10,938 nt of DNA, taken from Verrucomicrobiales bacterium. GTDB taxonomy: Bacteria; Verrucomicrobiota; Verrucomicrobiia; Limisphaerales; SXQI01. Below the pieces are notes generated by a model. That model saw only the letters and a program-made list of their open reading frames with translations, ran no database searches and was not told the DNA's origin. The stretch is taken from the NCBI GenBank assembly GCA_005793025.1, contig SXQI01000277.1, positions 1 to 10,938 on the forward strand, read 5' to 3'. Numbering within the stretch: position 1 is the first letter of the stretch; every line of letters starts with the position of its first letter. The translations under genes were made by a program, and so were the position numbers. Shown here piece by piece: positions 1-8,000 of this stretch.

Positions 1-7
1 CAGTTTT

Positions 8-622
8 ATGAGCGTAGAATACATCGAGCGAGTGTACAACAGCTACTCGGGGGTTTATGACTTCTTTTTCGGAAAAGTCTTCCAGAGTGGCCGCGAACTG
101 GGACCCGAGTATTTGGCCCTTTCAGCAGACACGAAAATGCTCGAAGTCGGTGTGGGAACCGGGCTTTCTCTCCCGTTATTGCCGCGAAACGTCGAAATAA
201 CAGGCATCGACCTTTCTGAAAAAATGCTCGCTATCGCCAAAAAGCGAGCGGCAGATCTCCACCTCAAAAACGTCAACCTTCTGAAGATGGACGCGACGAA
301 GTTAGATTTTCCGGATCAAACTTTTGACCGAGTTTTTGCTGCGTATTTTATCTCCACCGTGCCTGATCCTGTGAGCGTGATCCGGGAAATGAAACGGGTG
401 TGCAAACCCGGAGGCTACATTGTTTTCCTGAATCATTTTCAAAGCGAACACCCCGTCATGGGGATGATTGACAAAATCTACTCCCCTTTGTGTTATCGGA
501 TCGGGTTCAAAACCGACCTAAACCTCAACAAGTTAATGAGAGACACCGGCCTAGAGATAGAAACAATCGAGTCCTTCGGGATTTTTGGACTCTGGAAAGC
601 CGTGCGCTGCATCAACCCATAA
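8..622 (+). CDS. Class I SAM-dependent methyltransferase, PmtA/UbiE-like
   Basis: This 204-residue soluble protein has a Rossmann-type methyltransferase domain. The glycine-rich SAM-binding motif I is LEVGVGTG at residues 45-52. The acidic residue at the end of strand 2 is D68 in GIDLS, followed by a motif around D95 (KMDATKLDFPD). A post-motif segment with KPGG lies near residues 133-136. The N-terminal YNSYSGVYDFFFG segment resembles the substrate-side start of bacterial phosphatidylethanolamine N-methyltransferases (PmtA) and of UbiE-type enzymes, so a lipid or quinone substrate is possible but not shown. The frame is open to the window edge, but family alignment from memory favours the ATG at 8. 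Only 7 bases are visible upstream, so no ribosome-binding site or promoter can be judged. It converges on the DUF3050 gene, with 6 bp between the two stop codons. The methyltransferase fold is certain; the substrate is not. Confidence 0.85.
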   Translation: MSVEYIERVYNSYSGVYDFFFGKVFQSGRELGPEYLALSADTKMLEVGVGTGLSLPLLPRNVEITGIDLSEKMLAIAKKRAADLHLKNVNLLKMDATKLDFPDQTFDRVFAAYFISTVPDPVSVIREMKRVCKPGGYIVFLNHFQSEHPVMGMIDKIYSPLCYRIGFKTDLNLNKLMRDTGLEIETIESFGIFGLWKAVRCINP

Positions 623-628
623 AACGGG

Positions 629-1387
629 TCACGAAACGGGACGAAACTCCGTCAGGTCTGCGATCCCATCCCAAAGGGTGAGACGGGCTTGCAACGCTTC
701 CCGAGCGGCGATTTCTGCCTCTTCTTGTTTTTTAGAATCCTGCCCACAGAGGAGTTTCACCATTTCTTGGCCCATCGCTCCGTGGTGATCTCCATCCAGT
801 TCAATATGGCGTTGCAAATAGTAACGCAACGTCGCGAGACGACCTGAGTTTTCCTGATCGAGATTGGCCACCATCGCCCCGAACATTTCTGGGATCAAAT
901 CCTCGCGCCCGTAGGTGAAGGCAGCAGCGATTTCGTGCAGTTTTCCACGCGCGATGATGCCAAAAGTATGCCGAACAAATCCGCTAACGCATTCCGGCAA
1001 ACCGGATGCTGCCAACGCGGTCTCTAATCCTGCGCCAGACCGCAGATCGGCAAGAAATCGCTCGATTCGCTGGGTGGATGCACCTGTTTCACGCATCGCT
1101 TGGAGGTAAAGTTCGAAATGGCTGATCGCTTCGCCGTTCTCATTAAGGTCGCTCTCCTCTCCAAGGACGATCTCGTTAACCAATCGGCGTAATCTCGCCT
1201 CGCCAACGGGTACCCATGGAACCTCCACGCAGGTGATCCCTCGCTGCAACGCTTTTAGCAACGACATGAAATCCCATACCGCAAACACATGGTGCTCCAT
1301 GAATTTTTGCAGCTGTTCGAGATTGTTGAACCCGACGTAAAGGCGATGTCCAAGTAGCGCCTGACGCAGAGGGAGGATTGAGTTCAT
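629..1387 (-). CDS. DUF3050 family protein, heme-oxygenase-like fold, putative diiron oxidase
   Basis: This 252-residue protein is recognised as DUF3050 by the N-terminal segment EHHVFAVWDFMSLLKALQ (31-48), the NEIVLGEESD segment (71-80), SHFELYLQAM (89-98) and RHIELDGDHHG (193-203). The family has no established function and is placed in the all-helical heme-oxygenase-like superfamily, which also contains TenA and PqqC. The sequence shows E83-x6-H90, a Glu at 152 in LHEIAAAF, and H194-x3-D198-x2-H201. This is the residue order and spacing expected of heme-oxygenase-like diiron oxidases such as CADD. Assigning these residues as metal ligands is inference. There is no signal peptide, so it is probably cytoplasmic. 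The start lies 11 bp after the thiC stop, so it should share the TPP-riboswitch-controlled transcript. The ribosome-binding site is weak (a GAG about 11 nt upstream). A TenA-like salvage role is an alternative, but no TenA-specific motif was seen. Confidence 0.85.
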   Translation of the reverse strand: MNSILPLRQALLGHRLYVGFNNLEQLQKFMEHHVFAVWDFMSLLKALQRGITCVEVPWVPVGEARLRRLVNEIVLGEESDLNENGEAISHFELYLQAMRETGASTQRIERFLADLRSGAGLETALAASGLPECVSGFVRHTFGIIARGKLHEIAAAFTYGREDLIPEMFGAMVANLDQENSGRLATLRYYLQRHIELDGDHHGAMGQEMVKLLCGQDSKKQEEAEIAAREALQARLTLWDGIADLTEFRPVS

Positions 1388-1398
1388 CAGGTAATTAC

Positions 1399-3372
1399 TC
1401 AGAGGGTTGCCGGCGCGTAGATCTCGGCACCCCGTTCGATGAACTGGTGAGATTTTTCAGCCATCCCTTGTTTCAATGCTTCTTCTTCCGCGATTCCCTG
1501 CTCTGCCGCATACTTTCTCACGTCTTCCGTGATTTTCATGGAGCAGAAATGGGGTCCACACATGGAGCAGAAGTGAGCGTTTTTAGCACCGTCCTGCGGG
1601 AGCGTTTCGTCGTGAAACTGTCGGGCGGTGATGGGGTCAAGACTTAGGTTAAACTGGTCCTCCCAACGGAATTCGAAACGGGCTTTGCTGAGCGCATTGT
1701 CACGATATTGAGCTCCGGGATGTCCTTTGGCTAAATCAGCGGCATGAGCTGCAATCTTGTAAGTGATGACGCCGTCTTTGACGTCTTTCTTTTCGGGGAG
1801 ACCGAGATGCTCCTTGGGAGTTACATAGCAAAGCATTGCGCAACCATACCAACCGATCATCGCAGCACCGATTCCACTGGTGATATGATCGTAGCCGGGC
1901 GCGATGTCGGTAGTTAAAGGGCCCAGCGTGTAAAATGGCGCTTCATGGCACCACTCAAGTTGTTTGGCCATGTTTTCTTCGATCATGTGGAGTGGCACAT
2001 GCCCGGGGCCTTCATTCATCACTTGCACGGATTTTTTCCACGCACGTTCAGTCAACTCCCCTTGCACCTTGAGCTCGCCGAATTGAGCTTCATCGTTGGC
2101 ATCCGCGATTGATCCGGGGCGAAGTCCATCCCCGATGCTAAAGCTGACATCATACGCCGCCATGATATCGCAAATGTCATCCCAGTGAGTGTAGAGAAAA
2201 CTCTCTCGATGATGAGCCAGACACCATTTGGCCATAATACTGCCGCCGCGCGAAACGATCCCAGTCATGCGTCTCGCGGTCATCGGAACGAACCTCAACA
2301 ACACCCCTGCATGGACAGTGAAATAATCCACCCCCTGCTCCGCTTGTTCGATCAGGGTGTCTCGGTAAATCTCCCATGTCAAATCTTCGGCTCTCCCGCC
2401 TACTTTTTCTAGCGCTTGATAGATCGGCACGGTTCCGATGGGAACCGGTGAATTACGTAGGATCCACTCCCGGGTTGCATGGATGTTTTTACCTGTGGAC
2501 AAATCCATCACGGTATCAGCCCCCCACTTTGTTGCCCAACGCATCTTTTCGACTTCCTCCTCAATGCTGGAGGCAACCGCACTGTTACCGATATTGGCGT
2601 TGATCTTTACGAGAAAATTACGGCCTATGATCATCGGCTCGCATTCCGTGTGGTTGATATTAACAGGGATGATCGCACGACCCGCCGCAACCTCATCGCG
2701 AACAAAAGCTGCAGTTATAGTTTTTGGAATTCGCTGGGGGAATCGCCGGAAGACCGAGGGAGTATAAACGCTCTCACTCAACTGAGCGGAACCAGCATGT
2801 TGTTTTTCGAGTTCGTTGCGATTTTTATCCGTCGATAAATCAGCGATCTTCGATCGGCCCATGTTTTCTCGCAACGCGATAAACTCCATCTCCGGGGTGA
2901 TGATTCCTTGGCGCGCATACCAGAGCTGGGTAACGGGGTGTCCTGCACTCGCACGCAATGGACGCCTGCGTTGGCCGTTGAGACCAGGAAATTCGAAGAG
3001 CCGATTTTTCTCCGCTGTGCTGGCGTATTCCGCATGTTTGCCGGAGAGGTAACCGTTATCCTGAGGTTTAACTTCGCGACCTTCGTATTCAGCCACATCG
3101 GCACGGTTTAGAATCCAGCTCCGTCGGACCTCCGGTAATCCTTCCTCCACTTTTCCAGTGAACTCAGGATCTCCCCAAGGCCCACTGCAATCATAAACGC
3201 GGACCGGCTCATTGGCCTCCATCGAGCCGTTAAGCCCCTTCGTTGAGCTGAGGTCAATCTGCCGGAACGGCACTTTGATTTCTGGATGAATTTTTCCAGA
3301 ATCATAGACCCGGCTAGATCTGGGCAATGTCTCCCGACTCATGGCTTCTAACGAATCTTTCGTTGCGATCAT
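1399..3372 (-). CDS. thiC: Phosphomethylpyrimidine synthase ThiC
   Basis: This radical SAM enzyme rearranges aminoimidazole ribotide to hydroxymethylpyrimidine phosphate, the pyrimidine branch of thiamin synthesis, in the cytoplasm. The 657-residue length is close to that of proteobacterial ThiC (about 630). An N-terminal ThiC-associated region (roughly 10-110) is followed by the catalytic barrel with the conserved segments MNEGPGHVPLHMIEENM and TDIAPGYDHITSGIGAA. The non-canonical C-terminal iron-sulfur motif CxxCxxxxC is C602, C605 and C610. All expected motifs are present and the frame is intact. The ATG at 3372 was chosen because the TPP aptamer ends about 45 bp upstream and a GAGA lies a few bases before it. 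An in-frame ATG at 3342 is a less likely alternative. A TPP riboswitch precedes it, and a DUF3050 gene follows after 11 bp, apparently co-transcribed. Confidence 0.97.
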   Translation of the reverse strand: MIATKDSLEAMSRETLPRSSRVYDSGKIHPEIKVPFRQIDLSSTKGLNGSMEANEPVRVYDCSGPWGDPEFTGKVEEGLPEVRRSWILNRADVAEYEGREVKPQDNGYLSGKHAEYASTAEKNRLFEFPGLNGQRRRPLRASAGHPVTQLWYARQGIITPEMEFIALRENMGRSKIADLSTDKNRNELEKQHAGSAQLSESVYTPSVFRRFPQRIPKTITAAFVRDEVAAGRAIIPVNINHTECEPMIIGRNFLVKINANIGNSAVASSIEEEVEKMRWATKWGADTVMDLSTGKNIHATREWILRNSPVPIGTVPIYQALEKVGGRAEDLTWEIYRDTLIEQAEQGVDYFTVHAGVLLRFVPMTARRMTGIVSRGGSIMAKWCLAHHRESFLYTHWDDICDIMAAYDVSFSIGDGLRPGSIADANDEAQFGELKVQGELTERAWKKSVQVMNEGPGHVPLHMIEENMAKQLEWCHEAPFYTLGPLTTDIAPGYDHITSGIGAAMIGWYGCAMLCYVTPKEHLGLPEKKDVKDGVITYKIAAHAADLAKGHPGAQYRDNALSKARFEFRWEDQFNLSLDPITARQFHDETLPQDGAKNAHFCSMCGPHFCSMKITEDVRKYAAEQGIAEEEALKQGMAEKSHQFIERGAEIYAPATL

Positions 3373-3415
3373 AAAATCTCTGAATCAACAAATCCTAGGA
3401 GAATTGGGGCAGGAG

Positions 3416-3520
3416 TCATTCCTACGCCAGCATTACCTGGATCAGGTTCCGAGGGTCTTGCCCGCTCCCGCGCGCAACTCTCAGCCTTCGTCCCTGCTTA
3501 CGGAACGGGTTGGCTCCCCA
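3416..3520 (-). promoter_or_regulatory. TPP riboswitch (THI element) upstream of thiC
   Basis: Read on the minus strand, this stretch carries the conserved TPP aptamer blocks in order: GGGGAGCC, then GGCTGAGAG (CTGAGA at 3479-3484), then ACCTGATCCAGGTAATGCTGG and GCGTAGG. The P3 stem is CGTTCC pairing with GGGACG. An extra hairpin TTGCGCGC-GGGA-GCGGGCAA, with one G-G mismatch and a GNRA loop, occupies the usual variable arm before ACCC. TPP binding to such elements lowers expression of thiamin genes. P1 looks weak (TCA/TGA plus a mismatch). No U-tract terminator lies between the aptamer and thiC, so control of translation initiation is more likely than transcription termination. The boundaries are approximate. 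Confidence 0.96.
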
Positions 3521-3527
3521 TTGATTG

Positions 3528-3556
3528 AACATGCGACCGGTAGGCACCGGTGTCAA
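3528..3556 (-). promoter_or_regulatory. Candidate sigma70-type promoter for thiC
   Basis: On the minus strand a perfect -35 TTGACA (3556-3551) is followed by a 17-bp spacer and a -10 CATGTT (3533-3528, 3 of 6 matches to TATAAT). The expected start of transcription falls a few bases before the TPP aptamer, which supports the call despite the poor -10. The spacer contains two copies of the palindrome ACCGGT (3536-3541 and 3546-3551). The -35 lies only 28 bp beyond the stop codon of the DUF1501 gene read in the same direction, so read-through from that unit into thiC is also possible. Confidence 0.45.
3536..3551. repeat. Inverted repeat ACCGGT-AGGC-ACCGGT
   Basis: Two copies of the self-complementary hexamer ACCGGT are separated by 4 bp, giving a possible 6-bp-stem hairpin with a 4-nt loop. 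It lies between the DUF1501 stop and the TPP riboswitch, inside the spacer of the candidate thiC promoter. No T-run follows on either strand, so an intrinsic terminator for the DUF1501 unit is not well supported. A protein-binding site overlapping the promoter is an alternative. Chance occurrence cannot be excluded. Confidence 0.35.
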
Positions 3557-3583
3557 GGTCTGGTATTGCGCACAAAAATTCCG

Positions 3584-5053
3584 TTATGCGAGGAGCGATT
3601 TAACGACCTGCGCCTCTTCCACTCCCGTTAGTCTTTGGTCAAGACCTTGGGATTTAAACGTAAAGCGGCTGTGATCGACACCGAGGCAATGCAACAGGGT
3701 CGCGTTCAAATCGTTGATGTGAACGGGATTCTGGGCCACATTATAGCTGAAGTCATCCGTCTCCCCGTAGCTCACTCCCCCTTTAATGCCACCGCCTGCC
3801 ATCCACATACAAAAATTCCGGGGATGATGATCGCGACCGTAATCTTCCTTGGTTAACTTTCCTTGCGAATACACTGTGCGACCAAATTCGCCACCCCAAA
3901 CCACAAGTGTGTCGTTGAGCAATCCACGTTGTTTAAGGTCCTTAATTAACGCGGCTGTGGGTTGATCGATATCTTTGCATTGTGCTCTGATTTCGCGGGG
4001 TAAATCTCCATGCTGATCCCAGCCACGATGCAAAATTTGAACGGATCGGACACCCCGTTCGATCATCCTCCGCGCCAACAACACGCTGGCCGCATAGCTT
4101 CCCGGTTTGGTGACATCTTCCCCATACATTTCCAGTGTGGATTTGGTTTCGCCCTTGAGATCTACGAGATCAGGGACGCTGGATTGCATCCTAAACGCCA
4201 TTTCATACTGGGCGATGCGAGTTTGGATTTCCGGATCCCCGAATCGCTCAAAACCTCGTTGGTTTAATTTCCCCAATGCATCGAGCATCACTCGCCGGTC
4301 TGCAGAATCCACTCCGGGAGGATTTTGGAGATACAAGACGGGATCACTGCCGGAGCGCAAAGCAACACCAGTATGTTTGGTTGGCAAGAAACCGCTATTC
4401 CACATCCGAGTGAACAAAGCCTGAGCATTGGCCTTGGAGGACCAAGTAGGAGTCAGAACCACGAAAGCAGGAAGATCGTTATTCTCACTACCGAGACCAT
4501 ACGACAACCAAGAACCGAGGCTCGGCTTCCCGGGGACTTCACTGCCCGTCATCACAAAGGTGCAAGCCGGATCGTGATTAATCGCATTGGTATGAACTGT
4601 TTTAACTAGGGCTATTTCATCGGCAATTTCGGCGTGATGGCTGAGTAGTTCGCTGATCCAATGCCCGCTCTTACCTGCTTGGGTGAACTTGAACATCGAG
4701 GGAGCTACAGGCAGTCGCCCTTGACCCGAGGTCATGGTGGTAATCCGCTGACCGTTGCGGATCGACTCTGGCAGGTCCTTGTCGAATTGCGCCTGCAATC
4801 CGGGCTTATAATCCCAAAGATCAATCTGCGATGGTCCGCCATTCATGTGCAGGTAGATCACATTTTTGGCTTTCGGAGCGAAATGAGGAAGCCCCGGCTG
4901 TGCTGGGTGGACTCGGACGGACGAAGCGGTAGCACGACCGGAGGCTTGCTTGGCAGCCAACATCGCTAGTGCTACGCCCCCAACACGAAGGCCCACATTA
5001 CCAAAGAATTGTCGGCGATTGAGTTGAAACTGATAATCTAAAAGCGGATTCAT
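3584..5053 (-). CDS. DUF1501 family protein, Tat-exported
   Basis: This protein of about 489 residues belongs to DUF1501, a family related to the alkaline phosphatase/sulfatase superfamily whose reaction is not established. The N-terminus MNPLLDYQFQLNRRQFFG contains a twin-arginine motif (R13, R14) followed by a hydrophobic stretch, indicating folded export through the Tat system. Metal-site-like segments are MNGGPSQIDLWDYKP near residues 70-84, GWDQHG at 344-349, GGEFGR at 387-392 and GRDHHP at 406-411. The C-terminus ends in the usual DUF1501 tail (NDLNATLLHCLG followed by an RLTGV segment). The ATG at 5053 is preferred over an in-frame TTG at 5068 because DUF1501 proteins typically begin MNPL. 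It starts 36 bp after the stop of the PSCyt1/DUF1549/DUF1553 gene, its standard partner, so the two are probably one operon. A role in breakdown of polymers such as sulfated polysaccharides is often suggested but unproven. Confidence 0.93.
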   Translation of the reverse strand: MNPLLDYQFQLNRRQFFGNVGLRVGGVALAMLAAKQASGRATASSVRVHPAQPGLPHFAPKAKNVIYLHMNGGPSQIDLWDYKPGLQAQFDKDLPESIRNGQRITTMTSGQGRLPVAPSMFKFTQAGKSGHWISELLSHHAEIADEIALVKTVHTNAINHDPACTFVMTGSEVPGKPSLGSWLSYGLGSENNDLPAFVVLTPTWSSKANAQALFTRMWNSGFLPTKHTGVALRSGSDPVLYLQNPPGVDSADRRVMLDALGKLNQRGFERFGDPEIQTRIAQYEMAFRMQSSVPDLVDLKGETKSTLEMYGEDVTKPGSYAASVLLARRMIERGVRSVQILHRGWDQHGDLPREIRAQCKDIDQPTAALIKDLKQRGLLNDTLVVWGGEFGRTVYSQGKLTKEDYGRDHHPRNFCMWMAGGGIKGGVSYGETDDFSYNVAQNPVHINDLNATLLHCLGVDHSRFTFKSQGLDQRLTGVEEAQVVKSLLA

Positions 5054-5089
5054 AATCTTGAAAAGCAATCGTGGATTTCGTGTCGTGTC

Positions 5090-8000
5090 TCAGTTGCGGG
5101 TCACTGTTTCATCGAGATTAAGGACCAAATTTGCCGCCAGCGTGTAAGCCGCCAGCTCGGTAACGTTCAAATTCCCTCGGGCCTTCGATTCCCCAAATGT
5201 GATGGCTTTTTTCGCAGCCTCAGGATCCGCTTGATACCGGATTAGGTGTGAATCAAGAGCTTGGCTAACGATCACCAATTCTTGGGCGGAGGGAGCGCGT
5301 GACAGAACGGTTTTATAGGCAAAAACCAAACGATCCTTCGCGGTCGCACCGCCCTCGCTGAGCATCCGTTCCGCAAGTGCTCGAGCCGCTTCGTAGTGTT
5401 GCACATCATTCATGAGTTGCAACGCTTGCAAGGGGGTATTACTCCGCTCGCGGCGGGTGCAAATCTGTTCCCGATTAGGTGCGTCAAAACTTGTCATAAA
5501 TGGTGGCGGCGCAGTGCGCTTGAAAAACGAGTAAAGACTCCGTCGATAGAGAGCTGAACCGGTATCTTGTTTATAGTCACGAGTGTTGGAGCCAACAAAT
5601 CCAACGGGCTCCCAAATGTTTGGCGGCTGATAGGTTCGCACCCCTTTACCCCCCATGGTCGTTTCGAGTAGGCCGGAGACATAAAGGACGTTGTCGCGAA
5701 TCTGCTCGGCATCGAGGCGGAACCGAGATCCACGGGCTAACAATCGATTCTCCGGATCGCGAGCTAAGAGAGATGGGGTGACCTGCGAGGATTGGCGATA
5801 GGTTGCTGAAGTGACCAGAAGTTTTACGAATCCTTTCACATCCCAACCCGAATCTCGAAAACTCAAAGCCAACCAGTCCAGAAGTTCGGGATGACTCGGT
5901 GGTTCACCTTGTGAGCCAAAATCATCGGCGGTTTTCACCAAGCCAATTCCGAAGAACTGTTGCCAGAACCGATTGACTGCCACCCGTGAAGTCATTGGGT
6001 TTTGAGGATTCAACAGCCACGAGGCTAAATCGAGCCGCGTTGCGTTGGTGGTGTTTGCTAATGGCGGAAAAATCGCCGGAACATTCCGAGTGACTTTTTC
6101 TCCCGGTCGATCATAGGCCCCTCTGAGCATCACAAAACTTTCGCGCGGTTTGTCCAGATCACGCCAGATGAAGGTTTGGGTAATGGCTTCATTGTATTCC
6201 TCTCGTTTTTTCTTTGCCTCAGCCAGCGCACTGTTTAATGGGTCGAAAGAAGGTTTGAACTCAACGCAGACCTTGGACAAGAAATAATTCCGTAACTGGG
6301 TCACCTGTTCGGGGGAACGGTTTGTGGAGGAAGTATTTTTGAAAATGGAACGCAGATTCTCGGGCAACTCTTTCGGCTCCTTTCCCTCATACTGTTTTGT
6401 CCAAGCCACCAAGGAATGAGTCGAATCGTTCACCGGATCCACCCGTCCTACCACCCCCGCTTTATCCCAATAAACTGTTCCTCCATGGATGGTATACGCA
6501 ATCCCTTTAAGTTTATCGCTTGGTTTGAGTCCGACTTTCTCTGGATCCACTTCCAACCGAACCCACCCACCTGGCTTGGGCAAATCTCCGACCCTCGCTC
6601 GGCTTGGCTTGTCCTTCTCGCCCCAACCGATTGCGTCGATATCACCCCACACAGCCCTATGCTCCCAATTCTCCAACAAGAACTGCAACATCACGGCTTT
6701 CGGAGGATTTGCAGCTTCGAGATAAACATAGGCGAAAAGCTTGCTGGACGCCGGAATGCTGAGCGAAGCGGTATCGGAATCAAAAACATCTTGTTCAACA
6801 TCCGCTGCTTGACGACGAATCGCGCGCTTTCCGGAGAATACTTTTCCGTTCTCGGCAGTAACAAAATTAGGGGGAGTCTGGGTTTTCCAACCTGCTGGAC
6901 CCTCATCATCCAACCAAATAACTTCATCCTCACGAGGTGCAGGCGGAGGATTTTTTGTGGCGGGATCTTGGTAAACCACGCTTGCTAGAACGCCGTTAAA
7001 CTTTCCTTCGGAATCCTTGATAGCAGCATCCATTTCCTGCAATCGCTTGTCATCCTCTGGGGTCTTAAGTTGAGTCAATGGCGCAGTCCGGAGTGAGTTT
7101 CCATCCATTGCTGGATCAGCGGAGCTGTGAAAAAAAGCATAAAACGAATAAAACTCGCGCTGGGAAATCGGGTCGAACTTGTGATCATGGCACACAGCAC
7201 AACCTGCCGTGAGCCCCATCCACGCTTGAACAGTTGTCGCGGTTCTCTCAACCGCATAGCGGAAAATAAACTCCGCATCGATCGCTCCCCCTTCACCCGT
7301 TGTAACATTGCAACGATTGAACCCGGTCGCTGTCAACTGTTCGGCTGTTGGGCTTGGCAACAAATCCCCCGCGAGTTGGAACGTTGTAAAATCACTGAAG
7401 GAAAGATTCTTGTTAAACGCCTTCACCACCCAATCGCGGTAGGCCCACATTTGCCGTTCGTTATCAAGATGGAGACCGTGCGTGTCTGCATAACGAGCCA
7501 CATCGAGCCAATGCTTGGCCATTTGTTCCCCATACTTAGAAGAATCAAGGTAACGTTGAACCATGCTTTCATAGGCATCAGCGGACTTGTCAGCTAGGAA
7601 TTGCTCAACTTCACCGGGAGTTGGAGGCAACCCGGTGAGATCGAACGCTACCCTTCGAATCAACGTCGCTGGATCCGCTTGCGGCGAAGATCTCAACCCC
7701 TCCTTCTTCAAGCGAGCCGCGACAAAATTGTCGATGGGATTCTGGATCGATGCTTTGGGACTCGAAACTTTAGGAACTAATGGTGGCTTAGGCGCCTCGA
7801 AAGCCCAGTGTTTTTGGTAATTTGCTCCTTCAGTAATCCAACGTTTGATCAACTGCTTCTGTTCAGCCGTCAGCTTTTTGTGGCTTTCAGCCGGCGGCAT
7901 CGATTCATCGGGGTCTTTCGTGGTGATCCGTTTCCACATTTCACTCTTTTCAGGTTTCCCGGGAATGATTGCCATATTGCCATCCTTATTAGGCGTGAAC

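Noticed and set aside
629..1387. Treating the DUF3050 protein as a true heme oxygenase because heme synthesis genes are nearby.
   Set aside because: It sits in the thiC unit, far from and oriented opposite to hemE-hemN. Its ligand pattern fits diiron oxidases rather than the heme oxygenase proximal histidine arrangement.
6416..6988. A 190-codon plus-strand frame within the PSCyt1 gene.
   Set aside because: It is antisense to the intact DUF1549/DUF1553 frame, low in recognisable motifs, and has no start signal.
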